From contig PAAX01000016.1 of NCBI GenBank assembly GCA_002698995.1, positions 1 through 33,850 of the forward strand: 33,850 bases of DNA, given 5' to 3'. Positions 7,957-17,800 of the stretch are shown here, piece by piece (the first letter of the stretch is position 1; every line of letters starts with the position of its first letter). The DNA is from Ignavibacteriota bacterium (GTDB taxonomy: Bacteria; Bacteroidota; Ignavibacteria; Ignavibacteriales; Melioribacteraceae). The notes under the pieces were generated by a model that saw nothing but the letters and a program-made list of their open reading frames with translations, made no database searches and had not been told where the DNA came from. Position numbers and translations under genes: made by a program.

Positions 7957-7998
7957 GTTTACCTCCGATATTATTACTTACTTATACCAGAGGTAAAC
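7957..7998 (-). promoter_or_regulatory. Inverted repeat masking the ribosome-binding site of the recombinase-like gene
   Basis: On the minus strand GTTTACCTC (7990-7998) pairs perfectly with GAGGTAAAC (7957-7965); the second arm contains the GGAGGT site for ATG 7953. The 24-base loop is AT-rich. In a read-through transcript from the primase operon the site would be paired; the dyad could equally be a protein operator. Confidence 0.6.
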
Positions 7999-8005
7999 TT
8001 TAATT

Positions 8006-8254
8006 TTACTGTTTCATTCTTTGCTTATGTCTTTCAATTATTCCTTTTATTAGTCCCTTATTAGTGCTTGCATATAAATCGACATATCCAAAATTAGATG
8101 ATATCCTTTGCATTTTGCTGTGCATTTCTTTGCGACATAATTCCTCCAAAAGCCTATCTCTATCTTCTTTGGAGCTTGGAGGAGGGGGCTGATTATATCT
8201 AATCTCCGGATTACTTTCCAATGCCGCTTGAAATGAAGTTTTTGATTTTTCCAT
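8006..8254 (-). CDS. Small hypothetical protein with a polyproline segment
   Basis: 82 residues: a Ser/Ala-rich start, a PPPPSSKEDRDRLLEEL segment near residues 23-40, and a basic C-terminal helix ending in IIERHKQRMKQ. No recognised family. It is the last gene of the leftward primase operon, 8 bases after the stop of the upstream HTH gene. A weak AGGGAT site precedes the ATG. Its position suggests an accessory role in the mobile element. Confidence 0.55.
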   Translation of the reverse strand: MEKSKTSFQAALESNPEIRYNQPPPPSSKEDRDRLLEELCRKEMHSKMQRISSNFGYVDLYASTNKGLIKGIIERHKQRMKQ

Positions 8255-8262
8255 ATTTATCC

Positions 8263-8460
8263 CTATACGTCAATCACTTTAAAGTTGTGTAACAAGTGGT
8301 ATTTCTTTGAATTTATTATCCATTTTTTAATAGTCATTTTACCACGGATGTTATATTTTCTTCGTGCCTCAGCGTATGAATTAAGTTCTCCACTCTCTAA
8401 TTCGCTTAGGACTCGATCCTTAAATTTTTTCGTGTACTTTTTGAATGTTCTTATTTTCAT
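8263..8460 (-). CDS. Orphan transposase-OrfA-like helix-turn-helix protein
   Basis: 65 residues. KKFKDRVLSELESGELNSYA followed by EARRKYNIRGKMTIKKW matches the N-terminal HTH of IS3-type OrfA proteins (K-F-K, V-L, S-x-x-E-A, Y-x-I-x-G, T-I-x-x-W). There is no leucine zipper, no OrfB and no insertion-sequence end nearby, so it looks like a domesticated small DNA-binding protein of the element. ATG 8460 overlaps the stop of the upstream gene (ATGA), and GGAGGT lies inside that gene's last codons, giving translational coupling. Confidence 0.6.
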   Translation of the reverse strand: MKIRTFKKYTKKFKDRVLSELESGELNSYAEARRKYNIRGKMTIKKWIINSKKYHLLHNFKVIDV

Positions 8461-8774
8461 AATACCTCCAAATGATCCAGCTCATTTTTTAGGAATATGT
8501 ACTTAAATTCATCCTTAAAGTGCTGCATAAATTCTTCGTATGAATACTCAAGATAAAATTCATCATATATAGTTGAAGCCAAACCATTCATGTCCAAATA
8601 TAAATCTAGCTTATTCTCTGCTAGATAATTTACTTTTATAGTGCTCATTATTATTTTCTTCAAACCAAATATTGTTACTCCTTTTGGTCTGATTATTTTT
8701 TCTTTTTTTTCGCTTTTTGATTTCTTCTCATTTGAACCAAACCGGACATTAAAATTAATTGACATACTTGCCAT
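8457..8774 (-). CDS. Small hypothetical protein of the primase operon
   Basis: 105 residues from ATG 8774, which has AGGAGG (8788-8793) upstream at a rather long spacing. The same frame stays open back to an ATG at 9071, overlapping the primase gene by 26 bases and giving 204 residues, but the upstream part runs through a repeat cluster and yields a repetitive, basic peptide (VSKSMSE, PKVCQR). I prefer the internal start. The protein has a basic N-terminal part (KSKSEKKEK), then VTIFGLKKIIMSTIKVNYL and an acidic, aromatic C-terminus (DEFYLEYSYEEFMQHFKDEF). Family unknown. Coupled by overlap to the downstream HTH gene. Confidence 0.5.
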   Translation of the reverse strand: MASMSINFNVRFGSNEKKSKSEKKEKIIRPKGVTIFGLKKIIMSTIKVNYLAENKLDLYLDMNGLASTIYDEFYLEYSYEEFMQHFKDEFKYIFLKNELDHLEVL

Positions 8775-9065
8775 ATTTTTTTTTAATCCTCCTTTAATTT
8801 TTATTTTATAAGAATTTATTTTCGTTTTGGTTTTTCGCTTTAATGTATGGAAAGTATGGCAATAGTTAGATTTTACTCTATTTTTCAACTTTTCATACTC
8901 TAAAAATACGGCAGAAAGTGTGGCAAGAAGCCATACTTGCCACTGTTTTACTTTCTTCCTAGATATATTTTTATTCCTTTTATCCTCCTTCATTAATTTC
9001 ATTACTCTTTGACATACTTTTGGATAAATTTCTGACATACTTTTACTAACTCCAGACATAGTATT
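8760..9065. repeat. Iteron-like repeat cluster downstream of the primase gene
   Basis: Copies of AAGTATGKCA occur in both orientations: 8760-8769 (as TGACATACTT), 8852-8861, 8916-8925 (AAGTGTGGCA), 8929-8938, 9010-9019 and 9033-9042 (both TGACATACTT, 23 bases apart), with a degenerate copy at 9054-9063. GTGGCAAG (8920-8927) and CTTGCCAC (8936-8943) form a perfect inverted repeat. Repeats of this kind next to a primase-helicase suggest a replication origin, but they might instead be a regulatory array. Confidence 0.55.
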
Positions 9066-11616
9066 GTACATCCTTAGAATCTTGGGTTCTTACTCTTTTA
9101 GGTTGAATTCCATACTGCTTTAACATTTGTGTCAATTTGGTCAAGGTGCAGCTATAATCATTATTTATGTAGCAAAATATGCTTAGTGCCTCTCTCTTTT
9201 CGATTTTCTTCTCCTTAATGTTTACCCTATTTATTTCCGTCAACTGTTTAACTTCCATATTATCATCAAACCACTCCAAGTCTCCTGCTTTTAATCTTGT
9301 GGCAAATTTCTGATACTTGTTCATGCTAAGTTCCTTTATATCTTCCTTAGCTTGATTCTCAATTACAATATCAATTTTCTGCTCATCAATTTTGTAGTTA
9401 TGTAAGAACTGTGCAAAATTTGACAGCTCTTTTTTCATATCATTGATAAACTCATTAGGATTTGCTTTGAACGAATTAAGTCTTTTAAGAGGTCCGCCGG
9501 TTTCAATTATATTATATCTTCTATCCCCCTCCTCCAGCAATACCGGAAGTATCTCATTTGTAAAGAACATTACATTAGCAAGATTATCAGCTTCATATGT
9601 ATTTATATATTTTTGATTAATCAGAATTTTCTGTTCTGTAATTATGGCTTTTAGTTTTGATTTAACCCCTCTTCGTGAATCACTTGAATCATTACCAACT
9701 TCATTAAATGCAATAAATAATTTGTTTGTTATGAAACCGTTATAATCACTCTGGAGGCGGTCATCATCAACTACCATTGTTTGTTTTTCTCCAAATAATG
9801 GTCTTATAATCACTTCAAAGAACAAATTCTTTCCGGATCCTTGTGCTCCTTTGAAAACAAAGGCTGTTCTCATCTTCTCCCTTTTTGTAAAGGCATAAGC
9901 CAGCCAATTCAAAAAGTGTTCTAGTTCTTCTTTTACTGGTATTAAGTTCTTTATTAGTGAATAGATTCTCGGGCATTTTACATCCAGTTCAATCTTCTCA
10001 TCTGTTGGTTTCATCTGCATGTATTTTGTTGGACTAAATAGATTCAAAGTCTTTTCGTAGACTGAAAACCTTTCATCTATTTTGTGAGGGTCAAAGATTA
10101 CTCTAAATGCCGGAAGATTTTTTGGCAGCTCTAAGTTATGATCCACAAGTATATCTTTTAATACTTCTGTCTTTACTCCGGGATAAAATTCGTTTTCGCA
10201 GCTGTCGTAATATCCCCTTGAATTACTCGTCATATCGGTTATCGGGACTATTATCTGTTTTACTAATCTATTTACATCTACTTTCTTGTTCGCTTCAAGG
10301 GTTTTCTTAAAGTCATTAAATGATTTTCCGATTACATTTTTTACTATTTCAAATAGTTCTTTTAAGTATGACTCTTCAAAAGTTCTTCTCGAAAGCAAAT
10401 CAAACAGTTCTTCTTTTAGACTGTCTGTTTCAACCTTATTTGGATTTTTTTGTTTAGATACTATTTTTTTTAGTATCCATTTTATTCCGTCTTCAACTTC
10501 ATCGTTAAATAATTTTTTAAGTTCCTCAACTCCATTTTTCTTAAAATATTCATCGGGATCTTTTGTACCAATACCATATTTAACCGGATCGATTATATAC
10601 GGTTTGATTCTGCTTTCTCTTAAAATCATCTCTATTGCCTTTGCACTGTTTTCTGTCCCTACACCATCATTGTCAAAGGCAATAATTATATTTTTGATTT
10701 TGCGAAATATGGCACTACTCAAATGTTTTTCACCTAAACTACCTTGGCTTATTGCAGTGATATTACTGATTCCGGCTCTGCTTAAATAAACAGTATCCGG
10801 TATCCCTTCAACTATTATTATTGTTTCTTCTTTCCCTGGAACGTTGCTTAAACCAAATAAATCATCTTTATTTATGCCTGTGGAAGAATCCCATCTTACA
10901 TTTTTATTCTCTTTATTATCTTTCGTAACAATATTTAATCCATTAGATGAGCTTGCTCTCTTCATAAATCCAGTTATGTTTCCATTTGAATCTCTATATG
11001 GAATGGCTAATCTGAAATTATCCATATAGTGCCCTTGAAGAGTAAGCCGCACGATAGACATTTTTCTGTCAGGATATTTTTCTATTAAATAATCCTTTAT
11101 CTGTTTCTCTTTTGGAAAATATATCCATTCGGTTTGCTTGAGAATCTCAATATCGTATTTTCTTTCATTGACTAAATATTCTAAAGCTTCTTTTCCTTCT
11201 TCTTTGTAAAGGAGACTTTTTCCGTAGGTATATATTTCTTCAAATAATAAGCTTTTCTCAATCTTTTTTTGGGCCTCATCTTTTTCCTCATCCGTCAGTT
11301 CTTTTAGTTCATAGTTGAACTTTATTTGAGGTGAGAATTTATCCCTTAACCATTTAACTGCTTCACTGAATTCAACTTTCATAACAGCCATTACTAAGGA
11401 AATTACATCTCCCCCGGAATTGCAATTAAAACATTTATATAATTGTTTTTCAGTATCTAACTTAAAACATGCTCCGCTCTCACTCGCATGACCGGTTGGG
11501 CAGTTTCCTACATAAGTGTTTTTTGATTGTTTTTTTAGATTTGCGCCTAATAGGTTTGCTACTTGTAGTAATTCAGCGGCAGTCTTAATCGACTGCACTT
11601 TTTGTTTGTAATTCAT
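9046..11616 (-). CDS. Primase-helicase of a mobile element (CHC2 zinc finger, Toprim, SF3/D5-type helicase)
   Basis: 856 residues. Zinc-finger ligands are Cys39, His43, Cys62 and Cys65 (CPTGH ... CFNC). The Toprim primase core has Glu270 (IIIVEGIPD) and the DxD Asp315/Asp317 (IIAFDNDG). The helicase part has Walker A GAQGSGKN (590-597), Walker B LFIAFNE (633-639) and an arginine-finger segment EEGDRRYNII (about 695-704), as in D5/P4-type helicases. The C-terminal ~80 residues may be a winged helix. It would synthesise primers and unwind the origin for autonomous or post-excision replication. The start overlaps the upstream small gene by 32 bases, so the operon is tightly packed. A repeat cluster lies just downstream. 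Confidence 0.92.
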   Translation of the reverse strand: MNYKQKVQSIKTAAELLQVANLLGANLKKQSKNTYVGNCPTGHASESGACFKLDTEKQLYKCFNCNSGGDVISLVMAVMKVEFSEAVKWLRDKFSPQIKFNYELKELTDEEKDEAQKKIEKSLLFEEIYTYGKSLLYKEEGKEALEYLVNERKYDIEILKQTEWIYFPKEKQIKDYLIEKYPDRKMSIVRLTLQGHYMDNFRLAIPYRDSNGNITGFMKRASSSNGLNIVTKDNKENKNVRWDSSTGINKDDLFGLSNVPGKEETIIIVEGIPDTVYLSRAGISNITAISQGSLGEKHLSSAIFRKIKNIIIAFDNDGVGTENSAKAIEMILRESRIKPYIIDPVKYGIGTKDPDEYFKKNGVEELKKLFNDEVEDGIKWILKKIVSKQKNPNKVETDSLKEELFDLLSRRTFEESYLKELFEIVKNVIGKSFNDFKKTLEANKKVDVNRLVKQIIVPITDMTSNSRGYYDSCENEFYPGVKTEVLKDILVDHNLELPKNLPAFRVIFDPHKIDERFSVYEKTLNLFSPTKYMQMKPTDEKIELDVKCPRIYSLIKNLIPVKEELEHFLNWLAYAFTKREKMRTAFVFKGAQGSGKNLFFEVIIRPLFGEKQTMVVDDDRLQSDYNGFITNKLFIAFNEVGNDSSDSRRGVKSKLKAIITEQKILINQKYINTYEADNLANVMFFTNEILPVLLEEGDRRYNIIETGGPLKRLNSFKANPNEFINDMKKELSNFAQFLHNYKIDEQKIDIVIENQAKEDIKELSMNKYQKFATRLKAGDLEWFDDNMEVKQLTEINRVNIKEKKIEKREALSIFCYINNDYSCTLTKLTQMLKQYGIQPKRVRTQDSKDVQYYVWS

Positions 11617-11866
11617 TATTTACCTCCGATTCTGAAGCAGCATTGTGAATAATACTCTTCAGACTTTTTAGACAAGCACCATAGTGCTTAGGCTTTACCA
11701 ATCCATTGTTATTATAGTATTGGTCTTTTAAGCCTTTCAGAGTTTCGCCATCTTCAAAATGGAATACTGTTATCCCCCCCTCCCTCCTATGTTCCAACAT
11801 CTCTAATCCGGAGGCAAGGAAATATGCAGCTAGATAAAAATCTTTTATTTCTCGGATATTTTTCAT
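11585..11866 (-). CDS. DUF5659-like small protein, first gene of the primase operon
   Basis: 93 residues. KDFYLAAYFLASGLEMLEHR followed by GGITVFHFED, a YYNNNGLVKP segment and LKSLKSIIHN resemble DUF5659, a short domain common next to phage and element primases; the match is from memory of its pattern. The gene follows a near-consensus promoter (11887-11915) and has AAGGAT before ATG 11866. Its 3' end overlaps the primase start by 32 bases. A seven-base C run on the plus strand (about 11775-11781) lies inside it. Function unknown. Confidence 0.6.
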   Translation of the reverse strand: MKNIREIKDFYLAAYFLASGLEMLEHRREGGITVFHFEDGETLKGLKDQYYNNNGLVKPKHYGACLKSLKSIIHNAASESEVNNELQTKSAVD

Positions 11867-12178
11867 TCTATTTATCCTTTAAATAAATTCTAGACATTCC
11901 GGAGTTTCTTGTCAATAGTTAAATGAGGTGGAGGGGGGGGGATAAAATTTAATTCTTCAATGAGCCAGGTACCCTTTTCTTCCGAGAGATAGTACTAGTT
12001 TTTATATGTACCGGTCATATATGTTAAAAATGCTAAATGGATTTCAAATTAAACTGATGCAGTTTTTTGATAAACTAATAATTAGATACCTGGTGAAAAC
12101 AACTATTAATAAATACATAACAGATTTTTTTATCTTTTGAGAATTAAACTCAATTAATAATACAATATTTTCGGAAGA
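11867..12178. other. 312-bp gap with promoter and a 9-G tract
   Basis: The right-hand side of the primase operon promoter lies here, and 17 bases upstream of its -35 box is a run of nine G on the plus strand (11933-11941; nine C on the transcribed strand). The rest, up to the end of the DUF4209-like gene, is AT-rich; I see no gene, tRNA or clear terminator in it. Confidence 0.5.
11887..11915 (-). promoter_or_regulatory. Near-consensus promoter of the primase operon
   Basis: On the minus strand TTGACA (11915-11910), a 17-base spacer and TAGAAT (11892-11887), 21 bases before the ATG at 11866. Confidence 0.7.
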
Positions 12179-14026
12179 TTAATTTGCTTTACTTGATTTG
12201 GAAACATTAAACTGTCCGATTTTCAACAAAGCAATAAATAACAGATGCATTAACTCAACACTATATTGCTGTGGCAGTAATAATGAATGAGCAACTTCGT
12301 TTCTTAAATTGATACCAGTTTTTTCAATTAACAAAATCCTTAAAAATAATAAGTCATCTTCATCAAAGAGCTCTTTTATTTTGTGGTGATATAGAAAGTC
12401 ATTAATATCTAATTCTTCTGTAGTCAAACCATGCTTTCCTTTAATTTGTTTAGTAGTGGGTATTTCTTGAATACTTAAAAAATCTCTCAATAATCCTTCT
12501 ATTTTTAGTGTTAAGGAATCAATAGGTGTGACATAATTTGGGAAATAGTTATAACCATTTTCAAGTAACTTTAGATGAAATAGGTAATCATGAATAGACG
12601 GCATAATTACATCAAGCCAATTATATTCTATCTTTTTATTAAAAACTGTTCTTTCGAGGTTTTTACCAAACCAAGAATGTTTTTGAAATAATTCTACAAG
12701 TGATGTAGTTGTTATTTTGCCATTTATTGTAGAATAGTAAATGATCCAATGTATAAAAGGCAATTGTAAGTTGTTTAAATGTAGCATATAATTACTAATT
12801 AAAAATTCCTTCCCTTTGTCTTCACGTCCAATATTTTTAACGACATTTCCTCTTAAATCATGGAAGGTACTATCTATGAGAGTTAAAAACACACTTGTCT
12901 GCATCATATCATTAGCTGCTTTTTCCATATCTGTCTTAGTTGGTAATATAAATTTATCAGTTGCTAGGAAGATTATAATTTCTTCAAATGAAAATTCGGT
13001 CGCTATTTTCTTTGCATCTTTTTCGATACTTTCTAGTGTTTTACTTAAATCAATTCTAAGAGGGACACCATTCATTGATAGTTTTTCGGTAAGCTTTTTA
13101 TTGGTTTTCTCTAATTGAGTAACTTTTTTATCATTCCCAGATAATTTGTAAAAATGAATAGCTTTTTGGCAAAAATCTATTGCAGCTAGTTCACTAGAAT
13201 TCATTTTTATTAGAAGCTCATAAATTGAACCAATTTTATTAAACCATTTTACTTTACCTATACCTTTTTCAACAAATTTTTCTCCAAGAACCAACATTTC
13301 AATTGCTGGCCAAGGTTCATTTTCATTAAGTAATTTCTTATGAAGTTCATAAAATTTATTTTCGATTTTTGTTTTAATAAGATTTTTAAAATGCTTTCTT
13401 TCATTTAGTACTAGATGTCCGATCTCAAGTTTTATACGATACTCATTAGCCGATGTGAAATGTGTTTTTTTGAGATAGTTATAAAGCAACTTCGAGGAAT
13501 CATTAAATCTATATTTGACTTGTTTTGACAAATAATAAAGATTTTTTAGGTGGTGAGTTAATTTTAGAATGATGTTTGCTTGTGAATCCAATACTTGCTG
13601 ATGAATTTTGGGAATAATTTTAAAATAATTTTCTATTGCAGTTTCTGCATATTTTTTATGCTTTTGGGGAGTTAGCCAAAGAAGATGAGAATAATGCAAT
13701 TTAAGAATTGGATTTTGGGTTATTTCACAACGCTTAATTAAATGTTCATATACTTTCTTATCAAATTTTGTAAGGGAAGGGTATTCTGCAACAACATCTT
13801 TTTTTGAATAATCACTAAAAATAGGATGAAGTTTGTTTTCGATTATATTAAAATCAAGGAATTCACAGTTTATTTGTGAGAGGTCCGCTTCTTCTTTATG
13901 ATTTTGCGCCAGAGCTGTATCTCTAAACTGTCTAAATAAATCAGAAATTTCGGATAATTCATCAAACTTATAACTTGGAAGATCAATTGTGCTAAAAATC
14001 TCTTGTATAGAATTATATTCAATCAT
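12179..14026 (-). CDS. DUF4209-like protein of the defence island
   Basis: 615 residues, largely helical, without signal peptide or membrane segments. The C-terminal part carries LRNEVAHSLLLPQQY, close to the RNxxxHG signature of DUF4209, a domain of unknown activity often found near restriction-modification genes; the glycine is Ser here. RNxxxH motifs also occur in HEPN ribonucleases, so an RNase role is conceivable but not shown. The N-terminal two thirds consist of repeated helix pairs resembling tetratricopeptide-type solenoids. It is the last gene of the leftward run, 106 bases after the metallopeptidase gene, with no strong Shine-Dalgarno. Confidence 0.65.
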   Translation of the reverse strand: MIEYNSIQEIFSTIDLPSYKFDELSEISDLFRQFRDTALAQNHKEEADLSQINCEFLDFNIIENKLHPIFSDYSKKDVVAEYPSLTKFDKKVYEHLIKRCEITQNPILKLHYSHLLWLTPQKHKKYAETAIENYFKIIPKIHQQVLDSQANIILKLTHHLKNLYYLSKQVKYRFNDSSKLLYNYLKKTHFTSANEYRIKLEIGHLVLNERKHFKNLIKTKIENKFYELHKKLLNENEPWPAIEMLVLGEKFVEKGIGKVKWFNKIGSIYELLIKMNSSELAAIDFCQKAIHFYKLSGNDKKVTQLEKTNKKLTEKLSMNGVPLRIDLSKTLESIEKDAKKIATEFSFEEIIIFLATDKFILPTKTDMEKAANDMMQTSVFLTLIDSTFHDLRGNVVKNIGREDKGKEFLISNYMLHLNNLQLPFIHWIIYYSTINGKITTTSLVELFQKHSWFGKNLERTVFNKKIEYNWLDVIMPSIHDYLFHLKLLENGYNYFPNYVTPIDSLTLKIEGLLRDFLSIQEIPTTKQIKGKHGLTTEELDINDFLYHHKIKELFDEDDLLFLRILLIEKTGINLRNEVAHSLLLPQQYSVELMHLLFIALLKIGQFNVSKSSKAN

Positions 14027-14132
14027 TGTACAATTTCATTAGTTTTTAATCTAATAAAGCTATGGAATATTGATAACAATTAGGAATAGATACAATTTAA
14101 GTATCTCAAGATAAAATGTAACTAATATTCGA

Positions 14133-14801
14133 CTACAACTCTAATTCCAGCAACTCGCCGTGTTGAGTTAACCATTTTTTTGCTTTTTTATAATTTGGTA
14201 CTTGCACGGAAACTATATTCCAAAAATCTTCGGAATGGTTTAATTCAATTAAGTGGGCGAGTTCGTGAACGATAATGTAATTAATTACATATAGCGGGGC
14301 TTTGACCAGCTTCCAATTGAGTGTTATTGACTTGTTAGGTGAACACGAACCCCAACTTGCCTTCATACTTTTTATATAAATACGATTGTATTTCACACCA
14401 AGAGTGTCTGAGTAGTAATCAACTATAGGCAAGAATTTTTTTTTTGCTTGGGCAAGATACCAAGCTTTGAATATTTCTTTGGTTTTGGATTTGTTTGATT
14501 TTGAAATTGTAAATTCATTATCAAAGCGTAAGCCGGAAAATTGTTCGTCTAATATTCTCAATTTATAATGTTCACCGAGATATAATAAGGATTCGCCGGA
14601 AACAAATTCCTTAGGAGAAGTAATCGGTTTAGATGAATTCGATAATTTATTATAGATCCAATGTTTTTTGCTGTTGACAACTTTAGCAACATCGTCCCTT
14701 GTCAAACGTTTAGGCGCACGAACAATAATTTTGGAGTTTCGATCAATAATAATATTGACCGATTTACGTTCCGTGAATATTATTTTATAATCTATTGTCA
14801 T
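14133..14801 (-). CDS. YgjP/WLM-type metallopeptidase (DUF45)
   Basis: 222 residues. The C-terminal half has the zinc site IIVHELAHLIELNHSEDFW: His179, Glu180 and His183 of HExxH plus His189 as third ligand, the arrangement of the YgjP-like family. Upstream is the conserved KASWGSCSPNKSITLNWKLV segment (about 147-166). The N-terminal part is a strand-rich domain. These proteins are very often encoded directly after hsdR in type I restriction loci, as here: the start overlaps the hsdR end by 17 bases. Its substrate is unknown; control of the restriction subunit by proteolysis is a possible, untested role. Confidence 0.88.
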   Translation of the reverse strand: MTIDYKIIFTERKSVNIIIDRNSKIIVRAPKRLTRDDVAKVVNSKKHWIYNKLSNSSKPITSPKEFVSGESLLYLGEHYKLRILDEQFSGLRFDNEFTISKSNKSKTKEIFKAWYLAQAKKKFLPIVDYYSDTLGVKYNRIYIKSMKASWGSCSPNKSITLNWKLVKAPLYVINYIIVHELAHLIELNHSEDFWNIVSVQVPNYKKAKKWLTQHGELLELEL

Positions 14802-17800
14802 TTACTATCGAATCGTTTTTATAACGTGCTACTTCAAGAATTCTTGTTGTGATTTCTTTATATTTTTCAAATATATTAGGGAGCTGAACAAATCTTTCAT
14901 TTAATAATAATTTTTGGATTTCGGCTTTTAATTTATTTTGTGAGGGTATGCTATCCCAAAAGCCAACTGTTTTTAATTCATTGTTCAACAAGACATATAA
15001 ATTTTGTGTAAGATCAACAGCGGATGAAATTTCGTCTTCACTCAATTCTTTGTCATTGTATAACTCTCTTTTAAAGATACGGAAGAAGGGCATTTGGGTT
15101 GTGCGATTTAGGCCATAGGTTTCTTCCTTTTCTTTATTTCGGATCTTTTCGCGAAGTTTTTCTAATTCTTCATAGATTTTATTCCAATCACCTTTGAATT
15201 TTTCAAATATTTCTGCAAGCATCTCAGAAAAAGTTTTAAACAATTCAGGATCATCCTCAGCACCAACATCAATATAGTGACGTAGAGCGTGTTCAATTTC
15301 AGCAGCCTTAGTTTTTGTACGCTTACGAGTTTTAACATTTTCATAAAACTCACTGTCAAGAATTGAAATAGGTTTAACTTTTTGATTAATTCCTTTTGAA
15401 TTTAGGTATTCATCTGTAATACTTCTTAATTTTTCCGGAATACCCCGCATACTTAATCTTGAATCTTGAAGGTGTTTTGAGCAAAGAAGATTAACTTCAA
15501 CAAACCGTTGATAATCCATTAAGTAATCCAATGCTTTGGGATGTGGAAGAACTTTATTAAATGCTGCTGAAAGTTTCTTAAAAAGATTTAAGTATTCGAA
15601 CCGAATATCTTCGTCATAAAAGAGATCAAAGAATGCATCGGGATCATTAAAATCAGTACATTCATATTTTTTTAGGAATTCCCAAATTTGAGTATGGAGC
15701 TGAATTAATTCATTAATTTCTGCTTCATTATTACTCAGCGAATCAACAATTTCTTTTTGTTCTCTTTCCGCATAGGAATCGAGAGCTTGCTTTATATGAT
15801 GACCGATACCGATGTAATCAATAACATAACCAACATCTTTGCCTTCGGGACCGATACGATTAACACGCGCAATTGCTTGAAGTAAATTATGATCTCTAAC
15901 GTATCTATCAAGATACATAACTTGTTCAACCGGAGCATCAAAGCCGGTAATAAGCATTTCATTGACAATAATGATTCCAATGTTTCCATCAAGATCATTT
16001 TCTACTTTTTCAAAAGATAATTTGAATCTCCTTATTTGGGTTTTATGACTATCGGAATTAGTATATGGATTAAAACGAGGCTTATCATTGTGGCTGTGAG
16101 AAATAATAACCGCTGTTTCTATTTTTTTTAATAGTTCGATATTAATCCTATGCGGATTATGTTTTTCTAATTTTTCAATAAACTTTGGAAGTAATTCTTC
16201 GATTGCTTCTTTATAACGAATAGCTGCTTCACGAGAAACCGCAACAATCTGAGCTTTGAGTCGGTTGGGGAAAACAAAATTAATATAATGCTCAAGCATA
16301 TCTTCAGCTTTGGATTTTATAGTTGGCACAGCTTCCAGATAAGCTTCTCTTGAACCATAACCCAAAATTCTCATACGTTCTGCTAAATTATATTCACTAA
16401 AAACATCTTGAAATTTTATATCCATTCCTTCGGGATTTGGCACCTCAGCATTATGGGTTCTGCCTTCGTAAACGATTTTCAGAGTAGTACCATCATCAAT
16501 AGATTGACGCATTGTGTATTTATCAATGTACTCTCCAAAGTGTTGTTCGGTTAAGTCTATCGGTGTACCGGTATAAGCGATATGAGTGGCGTTGGGTAAA
16601 GCACGGCGAAGATTAGCTCCTAATAAACTATATTGAGTTCGATGGGCTTCATCTGTCATAACAAGGATATTTGGAGAAGGATTTAATTCAGGGAATATAC
16701 TTTCTAATTCACGCTGTTGGAATTTATGAATCATACCCATAACAAGATCGGGAGCGGGAGACGATAAAAGTTCTTGAAGTTTATTAATACTATATGCTCT
16801 TTTAACGGTATACCCAATACTGTCACTTGTTTCAGAAAGTTGTTCTTCAAGCTGATTTCGATCAGTAATAAAGACAACTTTCCAAGGAAGGAGTTCTTGG
16901 TATTTCCGCATTTCACGTACCATAAACATCATTGTAAGCGATTTACCAGAACCTTGAGTATGCCAAATTATACCGCCTCTTTCGCGTGCATTTCTGCCGT
17001 CAATTAATCTGCGGATAGATTTTTTAACTGCACGATATTGCTGGTAACGGGTAACAATTTTTATTGTATTGCCTTTGTCGTCTGTTGTAAAAATTGTAAA
17101 AGAACGGATTAGTTCAATAAAATTTCTTTTTGTGAGCATACCGGCAATTAGACGCTGCTGGTCATTTGGCGACGTGCCTTCTCTGGTTTGAATTTCGTCA
17201 AGCGTTTTAGGATATGGGTCAGTCCATCTGAAAAAGTACTTTTCTGTATGGGTTGAGATTGTGCCGAATTTGGCAATCTGTCGATCAGTAACAATTGTAA
17301 ACTGATTATAATAAAAAAGAATTTGATTGCCTTCCATTCCCTCGCTGCGCTGCTGTGAATAACGCATCAACTGATCAATAGCTTCGCCGATTGAATCTTT
17401 TACTTTTGGTGACTTACATTCAACAACAACGAGAGGAAGACCGTTTACAAATAAAATAATGTCCGGGATAATGTGATTCTCTGTACCGGGAATGCGAAGC
17501 TTGAATTGTGAAATTGCGAGATAACTGTTTTTTGTTTCATCATAAAGATCGATGAATTTTACAGAAGGACTATCTTCGCCGGTTAATTCATTGCGGGAAA
17601 CTGTTGTTCCTTTTAGAAGAAACTCAAGTACTTCTTGGTTATTTTCAATAAGATTACCGTCAAGTGTAATCGGTAATTTTTGAATAACTTCGGTTATCTG
17701 CGATTCTGTTAAAAAAGGATTGAGATTTTTTAGCGCTATTCTTATGTTCTCCTCAATGAAAACTTCACTGAAACTTTTACGTCTGCTGTGATGAGGTTCT

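Noticed and set aside
8775-9071. Longer version of the 204-codon frame as the true start of the small operon protein
   Set aside because: The extra part crosses the repeat cluster and gives a repetitive basic peptide, and the upstream ATG lacks a proper site. I cannot fully exclude it, since the frame stays open for about 99 codons.
10107-11029. Plus-strand open frames opposite the primase gene
   Set aside because: They are antisense to a gene with clear zinc-finger, Toprim and helicase motifs; their peptides are Leu/Ser/Phe-rich as expected for shadows.
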